From NCBI RefSeq assembly GCF_014138045.1, contig NZ_JACGXA010000001.1:1597001-1661000 (forward strand): a stretch of 64,000 nucleotides of DNA. Reading direction: 5' to 3'. The DNA comes from Nocardioides ginsengisegetis (GTDB taxonomy: Bacteria > Actinomycetota > Actinomycetes > Propionibacteriales > Nocardioidaceae). Below, one piece after another: positions 31,009-39,943 of this stretch. The notes beneath the pieces are model-generated. The model had not been told where the DNA came from, searched no databases, and was given only the letters and a program-made list of their open reading frames with translations. The position numbers and the translations under genes were made by a program. Position 1 is the first letter of the stretch. Every line of letters begins with the position of its first letter.

Positions 31009-31129
31009 CCTTCGTTCTAGCACGAACCGTTTTTGGATGTTCGGCTCTTAAACTGGCCACTATAGGCTACATATTCTCGCATTCCAGGCCGATATGGAAT
31101 CTGAATGGCAAGAAGGGGACCATTCTTGC

Positions 31130-32215
31130 ATGACACACGACCATCTCCTTCCGTCCGCCGAACCTGTCACGCTTGTCGACGCGCACGGCCATTCGGTGGA
31201 GTCGCTGAGGTACCCCGCGCCCGCTGACGAGGCGCTCGTCAGGGCGTTCGACGGCTTGATTACGGGCAGGCGGCTCAACGACCAGGCGTATGCGCTGGTG
31301 CGGCAGGGGCGGCTGGCCGTGTACCCGTCGTCGCACGGCCAGGAGGCGTGTCAGGTCGCCGCTGCTCAAGTACTGACCGAAGGGGACTGGCTCTTCCCGA
31401 CGTACCGAGACACCGTGGCTGTGGTGGGTCGCGGTGTCGACCCGGTCGAAGTGCTGACCCTGCTGAAGGGTGACTGGCATTCCGGATACGACCCCTACGA
31501 GCACAAGGTTGCCCCCGCGACCACGCCCCTCGCTACCCAACTGCTGCACGCGGTCGGCGTAGCGCACGCGGCTCAGCTCCGCGGCGAGCCCACGGTCGTC
31601 ATGGCGATGACTGGGGACGGGGCAACGAGCGAGGGCGACTTCCACGAGGCCCTCAACTTCGCGGCTGTCTTCAAGACGCCCGTGGTGTTCTTCATTCAGA
31701 ACAACGAGTACGCGATTAGCGTCCCTCTCGCACGTCAGTCGGTGGCACCGTCCCTTGCCCATAAGGGGATCGGTTACGGAATCCCGGGCCAGCGAGTCGA
31801 TGGGAACGACCTGGCAGCACTGCTCGCCGTGCTTGGCGATGCCGTCGCGAGTGCGCGTGCCGGGGACGGGCCGCAGTTGGTCGAGGCGCACACCTATCGG
31901 ATGCAGGCCCACACCAATGCCGACGACGCCACGCGTTACCGCGAGGACGAGGAGGTGCAGGCCTGGGCCGGGCGAGACCCGATCACGCGGCTTGAGACGC
32001 ACCTCCGCGACCGGGGCCTCCTTACCGACGAGCAGCTGGCGGAGTTTGCCGCGCGCGCGGAGCAACTCGCCACGCACGTGCGTGACGGCCTCAATCGCGA
32101 TGTCGAACCGGATCCGTTCGCCCTGTTCGCGCATGTGTACGCCGAGCCCACGCCGCAACTCGTGGAGCAGATGGCGGTAGTCGCCGACGAGCTGAGCCGA
32201 GAAGGAGCGCACTGA
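31130..32215 (+). CDS. 2-oxoacid dehydrogenase E1 alpha subunit (BkdA/PdhA-like)
   Basis: The protein has 361 residues from the ATG at 31130; an ATG at 31094 is also in frame. This thiamine-PP-dependent E1 alpha of a pyruvate/branched-chain 2-oxoacid dehydrogenase shows LVRQGRLAVYPSSHGQEACQVAAA, the TPP motif GDGATSEGDFHEALNFAAVFKTPVVFFIQNN (GDG to NN), and HTYRMQAHTNADDATRYR in the phosphorylation-loop region. It decarboxylates the 2-oxoacid and passes the acyl group to lipoyl-E2. It overlaps E1 beta by 1 bp. Neighbouring Lrp regulator and paa genes suggest a branched-chain or aryl substrate rather than pyruvate. Confidence 0.92.
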   Translation: MTHDHLLPSAEPVTLVDAHGHSVESLRYPAPADEALVRAFDGLITGRRLNDQAYALVRQGRLAVYPSSHGQEACQVAAAQVLTEGDWLFPTYRDTVAVVGRGVDPVEVLTLLKGDWHSGYDPYEHKVAPATTPLATQLLHAVGVAHAAQLRGEPTVVMAMTGDGATSEGDFHEALNFAAVFKTPVVFFIQNNEYAISVPLARQSVAPSLAHKGIGYGIPGQRVDGNDLAALLAVLGDAVASARAGDGPQLVEAHTYRMQAHTNADDATRYREDEEVQAWAGRDPITRLETHLRDRGLLTDEQLAEFAARAEQLATHVRDGLNRDVEPDPFALFAHVYAEPTPQLVEQMAVVADELSREGAH

Positions 32216-33216
32216 TGACCGTGAACGAGATGGAGCACGTGAAGCTCACGATGGCGCAGGCGCTCAATCGGGCGCTGCGTGACGCGATGGCCGACGACCC
32301 AACTGTCTTGATGTTTGGGGAGGATGTCGGTCAGCTCGGCGGCGTCTTCCGCGTCACCGACGGGATCACTGCTGATCTGGGCGAGGATCGTTGCTTCGAC
32401 ACTCCCCTCGCGGAAGCGGGGATCGTCGGAATGGCCATTGGAATGGCCATGAACGGCATGCGCCCGGTCGTTGAGATGCAGTTCGATGCCTTTGCATACC
32501 CCGCGTTCGAGCAGATCGTCAGCCACGTCGCCAAGATGCGCAACCGGACCCGCGGTCGGATGTCGTTGCCGATCGTCATCCGAGTTCCCTATGCAGGGGG
32601 CATCGGCGGTGTCGAGCACCACTGCGACTCCTCCGAGGCCTACTACGCCCACACGCCTGGCCTCCATGTGGTCGCACCCTCGACACCGAGCGACGCCTAC
32701 TCGCTGCTTCGGGAGGCCATCGCTTCACCTGATCCGGTCATCTTCCTCGAGCCGAAGAAGCTCTACTGGAGCAAGGAAGAGGTCACCTTGGGCGACTCGT
32801 CGGTGCCCGGGATCGGCAGGGCCGTCGTACGCCGCGAGGGCACGGATGCCACGCTCATCGCGTACGGACCCGCAGTGCCCGTCGCGCTCGAGGCAGCTGA
32901 CGTGGCCGCCCAAGAAGGGCGCAGCCTGCAGGTCGTCGACGTGAGGTCGATCGTGCCGTTCGACGACGAGACCGTCTGCGCGGCGGTTCGTTCGACGGGA
33001 CGCGCGGTGGTGGTCGCGGAGGCCTCGGGTTTCGCGAGCGTCTCGTCGGAGATCGTCGCGCGTGTGACTGAGCGCTGTTTCCACTCACTGGCTTCGCCGA
33101 TTCGCCGAGTCGTCGGATTCGACATCCCGTACCCGCCGCCAAAGCTCGAGCACTTTCAGCTCCCTGGCGTCGATCGAGTGCTCGACGCTGTCGACGACCT
33201 CCAGTGGGACGACTGA
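32215..33216 (+). CDS. 2-oxoacid dehydrogenase E1 beta subunit
   Basis: This 333-residue protein is a transketolase-like beta subunit with MFGEDVGQLGGVFRVTDG, TPLAEAGIVGMAIGMAMNGMRPVVEMQFDAFAYPAFEQIVSHVAK, and MSLPIVIRVPYAGGIGGVEHHCDSSEAYYAHTPGLHVVAPSTPSDAYSLL. The C-terminal half has VVDVRSIVPFDDETV and PYPPPKLEHFQLP. It completes the alpha2beta2 E1 and contributes TPP-binding residues. It overlaps E1 alpha and E2 by 1 bp each, so the complex is translated as a coupled set. Confidence 0.93.
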   Translation: MTVNEMEHVKLTMAQALNRALRDAMADDPTVLMFGEDVGQLGGVFRVTDGITADLGEDRCFDTPLAEAGIVGMAIGMAMNGMRPVVEMQFDAFAYPAFEQIVSHVAKMRNRTRGRMSLPIVIRVPYAGGIGGVEHHCDSSEAYYAHTPGLHVVAPSTPSDAYSLLREAIASPDPVIFLEPKKLYWSKEEVTLGDSSVPGIGRAVVRREGTDATLIAYGPAVPVALEAADVAAQEGRSLQVVDVRSIVPFDDETVCAAVRSTGRAVVVAEASGFASVSSEIVARVTERCFHSLASPIRRVVGFDIPYPPPKLEHFQLPGVDRVLDAVDDLQWDD

Positions 33217-34514
33217 TGGCTGACCAGACCTTTTTTCTTCCCGACCTGGGCGAGGGCCTCACCGAAGCTGAGATCGTTCGCTGGCTTGTCGCCGAGGGTG
33301 ATGTCGTGTCAGTCGACCAAAGCATCGTCGAGGTGGAGACTGCGAAGTCCCTCGTTGAGGTCCCCTCACCGTACGCCGGTCTAGTCGCCACGTTGCATGC
33401 CGCAGAGGGTTCGACCCTCGACGTCGGTAAGCCCCTGATCACGGTCGCCGAGTTCGTGCCCGAGCGTGAGCCGGCGGCCGTTTCCAGCGCTTCGATCGCT
33501 GCTGTTGCCTATCGCGAGGAGGAGGGGGGTGGCTCGGGAAACGTTCTTATCGGGTACGGCACTTCCGGCGGACCTTCAAGAGCTCGCAGCCGTCGTTCGC
33601 GCACCCCTACTCTGAGCCCTGTGTCCGAGCGCCGCGAACAGGCGGCTCGCGGCTCGCGTCTTGTGATCTCCCCACTCGTCCGGAACTTTGCGAGAGTGAA
33701 CGGGCTCGATCTCGAGAGCGTCACGCCCACGGGGCGGGGCGGAGTCATCACCAGGGCTGACGTCGAGCGCCAGCTCGCCGCCCCCATTGTCCGAAGCACT
33801 GTCCCGCCAGGCGCAGAGAACGCGGCCGAACGACGGATTCCGCTCAATGGATTCCGCAAGGCAGTGTCCGCGGCACTGAGCCGCAGTCGATCTGAGATCC
33901 CGGAGGCGACCGTGTGGGTCGATGTGGATGCGACGCGCCTCTGGGAACTGCGCGAGAGTAGTCGCCTGCCCGGCGATCCGGGCCCGGGGATTCTTGCCCA
34001 CCTCGCCCGGTTCGTCGTGGCGGCCCTGAAGGAGTACCCGGTCCTCAACGCGCGACTGGATGTCGATCGTCAGGAGATTGTCGAACTCGAAGGAATCAAC
34101 TTGGCCATCGCGGTCCAGGGCGAGCGTGGGCTGGTCGTGCCGGCGGTCATCGGTGCGGGCACCATGACGACGTCGGAGCTCGACTCCGAGATCCGCCGCC
34201 TGACGGCAACCGCGCGCGAGGGTCGAGCAACGGCAGCGGAACTGTCCTCGGGAACGTTCACTCTCAACAACTATGGCGGGTTCCGCGTCGACGGTAGCGC
34301 CGCGATCATCAACCACCCGCAGGTCGCGATCCTTGGTTTCGGCCGCATCATCGATCGAGCCTGGGTCGTCGATGGCGAGATCAGTGTCCGCAAGATCACT
34401 CAGATGAGCTTCGTGTTCGACCACCGGGTGTGCGACGGCGGTACCGCCGCGGGGTTCATGCGCAGTGTCGCGGACGCGATCGAAAACCCGATCGCCGCGA
34501 TGGCGAGGCTGTGA
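33216..34514 (+). CDS. 2-oxoacid dehydrogenase E2, dihydrolipoyl acyltransferase
   Basis: The protein has 432 residues from the ATG at 33216 (TGATG junction). It has one lipoyl domain at residues 1-80 with the lipoyl-lysine motif VETAKSLVEV. A Ser/Arg-rich linker leads to a peripheral-subunit-binding domain (ISPLVRNFARVNGLDLESVTPTGRGGVITRADVE). The catalytic domain carries IPLNGFRKAVSAALS, FTLNNYGGFRVDGSAAIINHPQVAILGFGRI and the active site FDHRVCDGGTAAGFM (HxxxDG). A single lipoyl domain is common for branched-chain E2. The lipoate ligase-like gene downstream (36744) may supply its cofactor. Confidence 0.93.
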   Translation: MADQTFFLPDLGEGLTEAEIVRWLVAEGDVVSVDQSIVEVETAKSLVEVPSPYAGLVATLHAAEGSTLDVGKPLITVAEFVPEREPAAVSSASIAAVAYREEEGGGSGNVLIGYGTSGGPSRARSRRSRTPTLSPVSERREQAARGSRLVISPLVRNFARVNGLDLESVTPTGRGGVITRADVERQLAAPIVRSTVPPGAENAAERRIPLNGFRKAVSAALSRSRSEIPEATVWVDVDATRLWELRESSRLPGDPGPGILAHLARFVVAALKEYPVLNARLDVDRQEIVELEGINLAIAVQGERGLVVPAVIGAGTMTTSELDSEIRRLTATAREGRATAAELSSGTFTLNNYGGFRVDGSAAIINHPQVAILGFGRIIDRAWVVDGEISVRKITQMSFVFDHRVCDGGTAAGFMRSVADAIENPIAAMARL

Positions 34515-35890
34515 TGACAGTGAGGACCTTTGACGTCGTCGTCCTGGGAGGCGGGTCGGGAGGCTATGCCTGCGCTCTCCGAGCAGCCCAGCTGGGGCTG
34601 TCGGTAGCGCTCGTAGAGCAGGACAAGGTGGGCGGAACTTGCCTGCACTCCGGGTGCATCCCGACCAAAGCGCTGCTGCACGCTGCCGAGATTGCGGACT
34701 CCGCCCGCGACGCCATTCAGTTCGGAGTGCACGCCACCTTCGACCATGTCGAAATGGGGGCCGTGCACCGCTACAAGGACGCCGTGGTCAGTCGGCTGTT
34801 CAAGGGACTGACCGGCCTCATTTCAGGACGTGGCATCGAGATCATCGCCGGTGCTGGCCGAGTTGTGGGCCCCCGCTCAGTGGCAGTCGGGGGGGAGACA
34901 GTCACCGGTCGGAACTTGGTGATCGCGACCGGCTCTACCACCCGGACACTCCCAGGTCTGGAGCTCGACGGCGTACGAACCCTTAGCTCCGAACACGCCC
35001 TCAAGCTCGACCGGGTCCCAGAGGCCGTCGTGATCCTGGGTGGCGGAGTAATCGGCTGCGAGTTCGCCAGCGCTTGGCGGTCGTTCGGCGCTGCCGTGAC
35101 GGTGATCGAGGCGCTTCCTCGACTTGTCCCCGGCGAAGAGGAGAGCTCGTCGCTCGTGCTCGAACGCGCCTTCCGGAGACGCGGAATCAACGTACGAACG
35201 GACACGGCGTACGCGAAGCACGAGGACACCGAAGCTGGTGTACTGGTTCACGTTTCCCGAGGAGACTCGGTTGAAGCAGACCTGATGCTCGTGGCCGTGG
35301 GTCGCACGCCCACCACGGCTGATATCGGTCTCGAGCAGCACGGTGTGCGGCTCAACCGGGACTTCGTTGTCACCGACGAGCGCCTTAGCACTGACGTCGA
35401 TGGTGTGTACGCCGTGGGCGACGTGGTCGCCGGACTCCAGCTCGCGCACCGCGGCTTCGCCCACGGAGTGTTCGTCGCCGAGGAAATCGCAGGGCTGGAC
35501 CCTGTTCCCGTCCAGGATGAACTGGTGCCGCGAGTCACCTACAGCAATCCAGAGGTCGCCTCGGTCGGACTCACCGAGGTTGCAGCCCGCGCGCGCTACG
35601 GGGATGACGTCGAGACCCAGACCTACGATCTCGGCGGCAACGGCAAAAGCCAGATCATGCGGGCACAGGGGCAGATCAAGCTGGTCAGGAAGACCGGCGG
35701 GCCGGTGGTCGGCGTCCACATGGTCGGCGAGGGTGTGGGCGAGCTGATCAGCGAGGCCCAAATGATCTGTGGCTGGGAAGCCTTTCCGAGCGACGTTGCG
35801 CGGCTGATCCATGCGCACCCGACTCAAGGTGAGGCGCTCGGTGAGGCCCATCTCGCACTAGCGGGCAAGCCCCTTCACGCGCACAACTGA
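34514..35890 (+). CDS. lpdA: Dihydrolipoyl dehydrogenase (E3)
   Basis: The protein has 458 residues from the ATG at 34514 (TGATG junction with E2). This FAD disulfide oxidoreductase reoxidises dihydrolipoyl-E2 with NAD. The FAD fold VVVLGGGSGGYACALRAAQLG and the redox disulfide GGTCLHSGCIPTKALL (Cys-x4-Cys) are clear. The NAD fold is VVILGGGVIGCEFASAW, and VYAVGDVV is present. The catalytic His-Glu pair is in IHAHPTQGEALGEA. It is the last enzyme of the four-gene complex operon. Confidence 0.95.
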   Translation: MTVRTFDVVVLGGGSGGYACALRAAQLGLSVALVEQDKVGGTCLHSGCIPTKALLHAAEIADSARDAIQFGVHATFDHVEMGAVHRYKDAVVSRLFKGLTGLISGRGIEIIAGAGRVVGPRSVAVGGETVTGRNLVIATGSTTRTLPGLELDGVRTLSSEHALKLDRVPEAVVILGGGVIGCEFASAWRSFGAAVTVIEALPRLVPGEEESSSLVLERAFRRRGINVRTDTAYAKHEDTEAGVLVHVSRGDSVEADLMLVAVGRTPTTADIGLEQHGVRLNRDFVVTDERLSTDVDGVYAVGDVVAGLQLAHRGFAHGVFVAEEIAGLDPVPVQDELVPRVTYSNPEVASVGLTEVAARARYGDDVETQTYDLGGNGKSQIMRAQGQIKLVRKTGGPVVGVHMVGEGVGELISEAQMICGWEAFPSDVARLIHAHPTQGEALGEAHLALAGKPLHAHN

Positions 35891-35906
35891 CCGAAAGGGA
35901 TCGAGA

Positions 35907-36698
35907 ATGCAGGAGAGTCCGGTCGTCGTTGACATAGCCGGCGCAGTGGCCACCGTGGTGATCAATCGACCAGCGCAACGCAATGCCCTGGATCGCCTCA
36001 CCAAGGAAGCCTTGCGCGATGAGCTCAGCCGTGTCGCGGCGGATGCGACCGTGCGAGCGGTTGTGCTGACAGGTGCTGGCTTGGCCTTCTGTGTGGGACA
36101 AGACCTCGCGGAGCACGCCGAAGCGCTCAAGACAGATCCGGCAACAGCATTCGAGACAATCGGCCAGCACTACGCTCCGATCGTGACTGCCCTGGCGGCC
36201 ATGGAGAAGCCGGTCATCGCGGCCGTGAACGGCACCTGCGTCGGGGCCGGCCTGGCCCTTGCGCTCGCGTGCGACCTCCGCGTTCTGTCGGCCGAAGCGA
36301 TGATGAGTACGGCTTTCACGGGGATCGGCTTGACCTGCGACTCAGGACTGGCCAGCACGCTCGCACGCTCTGTGGGCGAGTCTCGCGCCAAGGAACTCAT
36401 CCTGCTCGCGGAGCCGTTCAGCGCCGATGATGCCGTTCAGTGGGGAATCGCTGGACGGGTGGTGCCGGCGGAGGAGGTGGGCGACGTCGCCCGCGCCCTG
36501 GCGCAGCGACTCGCAGTTGGCCCAACGATTGCGTACGCGGAGACCAAACATCTGATTGCCCAGTCGTTCAACGAGACCATTGCCGAGACGCTCCAGTCCG
36601 AGGCGGCGGCCCAGGCGCGAGTCGGCCAGAGCAAAGACCATCGGAACGGGGTCGCGGCGTTCCTCGCTAAGCGGAAGCCCGTCTTCGAAGGCCGGTAG
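35907..36698 (+). CDS. paaG: PaaG-like enoyl-CoA hydratase/isomerase
   Basis: This 263-residue crotonase-family protein has an oxyanion-hole region LAFCVGQDLAEHAEAL and the second loop KPVIAAVNGTCVGAGLALALACDLRVLS. The segment TAFTGIGLTCDSGLASTLARSVG has an Asp where true hydratases have Glu. That Asp pattern, together with GQDL, is typical of PaaG, which isomerises ring-1,2-epoxyphenylacetyl-CoA to the oxepin. The gene follows E3 by 16 bp rather than sitting with paaABCDE. Other isomerase activities on unsaturated acyl-CoAs are possible. Confidence 0.8.
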   Translation: MQESPVVVDIAGAVATVVINRPAQRNALDRLTKEALRDELSRVAADATVRAVVLTGAGLAFCVGQDLAEHAEALKTDPATAFETIGQHYAPIVTALAAMEKPVIAAVNGTCVGAGLALALACDLRVLSAEAMMSTAFTGIGLTCDSGLASTLARSVGESRAKELILLAEPFSADDAVQWGIAGRVVPAEEVGDVARALAQRLAVGPTIAYAETKHLIAQSFNETIAETLQSEAAAQARVGQSKDHRNGVAAFLAKRKPVFEGR

Positions 36699-36743
36699 TC
36701 GCCAGTCGCTTCGCGTCCTCTCGCTGTCGGGGATGATGGCAAC

Positions 36744-37490
36744 GTGCGATTCCTCTCCGGGCCACTCACCGGCGGCAACCAAGCCCTGGAGCTGGCGTTC
36801 GCCCATGCGACCTTAAGGCGGGTCTCCCAAGACCGGGCCGACGAAACGGTCCGCATCTATCGGCCAACCAGTCCCGTTGTGGCGTTCGGACGCCGGGATG
36901 AGCGACTACCCGGATTCAAGCGTGCTGTCGGGAGCGCCCTGGAGCGTGGGTTCACGCCTGTGCTGCGCCCAACAGGTGGCCGGGCCGTCGCCTATACCGA
37001 AGCTGCGCTCGTGGTCGATCACACGAGGCACGAGATCAACGCCGTCGCGGGGCAGGAACAGAGGTTCATCTCTTTCGGGACCATGTTCGCCGACATGTTT
37101 CGCGAGTGGGGTATCGATGCACGCGTCGGCGCCGTGCCGGGGGAGTACTGCGCGGGGGCACAAAGCGTCAACGCTCGCGGGGTCGTGAAACTCGTCGGAA
37201 CAGCGCAACGTGTGGTCCGCGACGGGTGGCTGTTCAGCTCACTCATCGTGGTCGGGGACGACGAGCCGATCAAAGAGGTCTTGAGTGAGGTCTACCGTCA
37301 CTTGGATCAGGATTTTGACGAGGGCTCGGTCGGCTCTCTCACGACGGAGGCGCCCGGACTTGGTATCGATCTTGTCGAGAGCATGGTGGCGCGAGCGATC
37401 GTTGGCGACACAATGGCGACACCCGCCGCGCGCGACGGTGCCACCATCGACCTAGCCCTCCAGTTGTTCGCCGACCACGCGACGGAATGA
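36744..37490 (+). CDS. Lipoate-protein ligase A-like (biotin/lipoate ligase family)
   Basis: The protein has 248 residues from a GTG at 36744. The family motif PVLRPTGGRAVAYTEAALVVD is clear, preceded by VRIYRPTSPVVAFGRRDE. RGVVKLVGTAQRVVRDGWLFSSLIVV matches the lysine region of LplA/LipM-like enzymes. It would attach or transfer lipoate or octanoate to the lipoyl domain, and it lies 46 bp after paaG in the operon that encodes the lipoyl-E2. That placement strongly suggests a dedicated modifying enzyme for this complex. A fold-related octanoyltransferase is an alternative. Confidence 0.8.
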   Translation: MRFLSGPLTGGNQALELAFAHATLRRVSQDRADETVRIYRPTSPVVAFGRRDERLPGFKRAVGSALERGFTPVLRPTGGRAVAYTEAALVVDHTRHEINAVAGQEQRFISFGTMFADMFREWGIDARVGAVPGEYCAGAQSVNARGVVKLVGTAQRVVRDGWLFSSLIVVGDDEPIKEVLSEVYRHLDQDFDEGSVGSLTTEAPGLGIDLVESMVARAIVGDTMATPAARDGATIDLALQLFADHATE

Positions 37491-37524
37491 CCTGCGCCTT
37501 CACCTGCGGAATGGTCGGCGCTCA

Positions 37525-37827
37525 TCAGTCAGCGCCGACGACCTCCCCGGTGAACATTACTCGCGTGGCCGGGAGGGTTTCCGCGTCGGCGCCGACCGCA
37601 GCCATCTCCGGCGACTTCAACGCGGCCTTGAGGGCGTTCGCGTCATCGAAGTCGAGCTCAGCCACCAGGTAGGGAGCTACGCCGCCGAGCCCGCGTGGTT
37701 TCGAGAACGACACGCCGCGCAGCCCGGGCAGTGGCCTAACCAGGGGGACGTGTTGCTCGAAGTACCGCTTGTCGAATGCCTCGGGGTCGGCAGGCGTGTC
37801 GTACTGGATGGTGAGGCGGTGGGTCAT
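37525..37827 (-). CDS. EthD-family small protein
   Basis: This 100-residue ferredoxin-like (dimeric alpha/beta barrel) protein reads MTHRLTIQYDTPADPEAFDKRYFEQHVPLVRPLPGLRG, with the EthD pattern of an Asp/Phe-rich helix before HVPL. Its start overlaps the paaZ stop by 4 bp, so it is co-transcribed with paaZ. Its role in phenylacetate breakdown is not established; it may handle a reactive ring intermediate. That role is inferred only from the operon. Confidence 0.8.
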   Translation of the reverse strand: MTHRLTIQYDTPADPEAFDKRYFEQHVPLVRPLPGLRGVSFSKPRGLGGVAPYLVAELDFDDANALKAALKSPEMAAVGADAETLPATRVMFTGEVVGAD

Positions 37828-39854
37828 GCGCTTCCTTCATTCTGGGGCCACGTCTTCGCCACAAGGGTCAGCACGTCGTACGTCGCGACGGGCTGGTCGT
37901 CCTGGTTGGTGACGACCGCGTCCCATCGGACCTCGCCGTAGTCCGCCGAGGAGCGGGGAGTGATCTGCTTGACTGTGAGATGCACCTGGATCGTGTCACC
38001 GGCCCTCACGGGCGTGAGAAAGCGTAGGTTGTCGACGCCGAAGTTGGCGAGCACCGGCCCAGGGTTGGGCTCGACGAAGAGACCGGCTGCCAGGGACACG
38101 ACGAGGTAGCCGTGCGCGACGATGCCGCCGAACAGGGGGCTTGCGGCGGCCGCCTCGGGGTCGGTGTGGGCGTAGAACGTGTCGCCGGTGAACTCCGCGA
38201 AGTGGTCGATGTCCTCGAGCGAGATGGTGCGTGTGTCGGTCTCGACACTGTCGCCGATCCTCATCTCTGCCAAGCTCCTGCGGAACGGGTGAGTGCTGCC
38301 GAGCACGCGCAGAGAACCCGTGGTCCAGCGACCGGTGATCGCGGTTACCATGTCCGGCGAGGCTTGGATCGCGGTGCGCTGCATGTGGTGCAGCACGCCT
38401 CGGATGCCACCGAGCTCCTCGCCCCCGCCGGCCCGGCCCGGGCCACCGTGAACGAGCATCGGCAGCGGAGAGCCGTGACCGGTGGACTCGGCCGCGTCGG
38501 CGCGGTTGAGGACCAGGATTCGGCCGTGCCACGGGGCGAGCCCGAGGGTGGCCTCGCGCGCCACGGTGGGATCGTTGGTGACCAGCGAACCGACCAGGCT
38601 GCCCTTTCCGCGCGCGGCGAGAGCGACGGCCTCCTCGATCGAGTGGTAGGTGATGACGGTGCTGACCGGGCCGAACGGCTCGACGTCATGCAGCTCGGTC
38701 GCGCCGGCTCGCGCTCTCAGCAGGACGGGCGCCATGAACGCACCCGGGAGGTCAGGTGTGTCGCCTTCGTAGACGATCTCGGCCGAGTTGCGCAGCGCCT
38801 CGACGGCCTTGGCGACCTCGTCGCGCTGGGAGAGGGAGGCGAGCGGCCCCATCCGGATGCCCTCTTCGGCGGGGTTGCCGATGGTGATTTTGGCGAGGCG
38901 TGCGCTGATCGCCTCGATGACCTGGTCGGCGATCGGTTCGGGAACGATGACGCGGCGGATCGCCGTGCACTTCTGGCCAGCCTTGGCCGTCATCTCGGCG
39001 ACCACGCCCTTTACGAAAAAGTCGAACTCGGGGTCGTGGACGTTGACATCGGGACCGAGGATCGAGCAGTTCAGTGAGTCGGCCTCGACGCCGAGCGTGA
39101 CCCCTCCGTGCAGCACCGAGGGGTGGTTACGCAGGATGCCGGCGGTGCGCGCGGAGCCCGTGAACGCGACGGAGTCCTGGACGCCTAGCTCGTCGAGTAA
39201 CGATCCGGCGCCTCCGCAGAGCAGTTGGAGCGATCCCTCGGGGAGGATGCCGGACTCTATGATCCGGCGTACGACGAGCTCGGTGACGTATGCCGTCTGG
39301 CTGGCCGGCTTGACGATGCTCGGCAGGCCGGCGAGGAACGCGGGTGCCAACTTCTCGAGCATGCCCCAGACGGGGAAGTTGAACGCGTTGATCTGCACCG
39401 CGACGCCCGGGCGGGACGTGTAGATGTGCTGGCCCATGAACTGGCCGCCACGGCCCAACTGCTCAACCGGGCCGTCGAGGACGATCGTGTCGTTGGGCAG
39501 TTCGCGCGTGCCCTTGCTGGCATAGCTGAAGACCGTGCCCAAGCCGCCATCGATGTCGATCATGGAGTCGGTCTTGGTTGCACCGGTGCGCGTCGAGAGC
39601 GCGTAGAACTCGCCCTTGTGAGCGGACAGGTGCTTGGCGAGTGCCTTCAGGAGCCCTGCTCGCTCGTGGAAAGTCAGGTCGCGAACTGCTGGCCCGCCGA
39701 CGTTGCGCGCATGCTCCACCATCGCAGTGAGATCGAGTCCAGAGCTCGAGATACGGGCGACCTCCTCGCCGGTGGAGGCGTCCAGCAGGGCCTCGCCGTC
39801 GGCCTCGGCGTGGAACCAAGTCCCGGCCGTATAACTCTCCAGAAGTGCGCTCAC
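37824..39854 (-). CDS. paaZ: PaaZ, bifunctional oxepin-CoA hydrolase / 3-oxo-5,6-dehydrosuberyl-CoA semialdehyde dehydrogenase
   Basis: The protein has 676 residues from a GTG at 39854, preferred because AGAGGAA lies 9 bp upstream; the ATG at 39872 precedes that ribosome site. The aldehyde dehydrogenase domain (about 1-515) has NAFNFPVWGMLEKLAPAF, GVEADSLN (catalytic Glu) and GQKCTAIRRVIVP (catalytic Cys). The C-terminal MaoC-like hot-dog domain (about 530-676) has DTRTISLEDIDHFAEFTGDTFYAHTDPEAA. The two domains open the oxepin ring and oxidise the resulting aldehyde. The gene is divergent from paaA across a TetR-type palindrome. Confidence 0.94.
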   Translation of the reverse strand: MSALLESYTAGTWFHAEADGEALLDASTGEEVARISSSGLDLTAMVEHARNVGGPAVRDLTFHERAGLLKALAKHLSAHKGEFYALSTRTGATKTDSMIDIDGGLGTVFSYASKGTRELPNDTIVLDGPVEQLGRGGQFMGQHIYTSRPGVAVQINAFNFPVWGMLEKLAPAFLAGLPSIVKPASQTAYVTELVVRRIIESGILPEGSLQLLCGGAGSLLDELGVQDSVAFTGSARTAGILRNHPSVLHGGVTLGVEADSLNCSILGPDVNVHDPEFDFFVKGVVAEMTAKAGQKCTAIRRVIVPEPIADQVIEAISARLAKITIGNPAEEGIRMGPLASLSQRDEVAKAVEALRNSAEIVYEGDTPDLPGAFMAPVLLRARAGATELHDVEPFGPVSTVITYHSIEEAVALAARGKGSLVGSLVTNDPTVAREATLGLAPWHGRILVLNRADAAESTGHGSPLPMLVHGGPGRAGGGEELGGIRGVLHHMQRTAIQASPDMVTAITGRWTTGSLRVLGSTHPFRRSLAEMRIGDSVETDTRTISLEDIDHFAEFTGDTFYAHTDPEAAAASPLFGGIVAHGYLVVSLAAGLFVEPNPGPVLANFGVDNLRFLTPVRAGDTIQVHLTVKQITPRSSADYGEVRWDAVVTNQDDQPVATYDVLTLVAKTWPQNEGSA

Positions 39855-39907
39855 AAGTTCAATTCCTCTCATTGCCAGGGTTGGCGATCGCGTGCAACAC
39901 TATTACA

Positions 39908-39919
39908 GACCGATCGGTC
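39908..39919. promoter_or_regulatory. TetR-type operator between paaZ and paaA (probable PaaR site)
   Basis: GACCGATCGGTC is a perfect 12-bp palindrome in the AT-rich 89-bp gap between the divergent paaZ and paaA starts. TetR-family regulators bind such sites, and paaR (46699) is the TetR gene of the cluster. One site here could control both directions by sensing phenylacetyl-CoA. The binding partner is inferred. Confidence 0.7.
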
Positions 39920-39943
39920 AGTAAATAGGCAATAGGAGGAAAG

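Noticed and set aside
31024..31129. Sigma-70-like promoter between the Lrp and E1 alpha genes
   Set aside because: A TATAGG box is present, but no -35 box at a normal distance could be matched with confidence.
37525..37827. Reading the EthD-like gene as a regulator of paaZ
   Set aside because: No DNA-binding motif is present, and its fold signature is that of EthD-type proteins.
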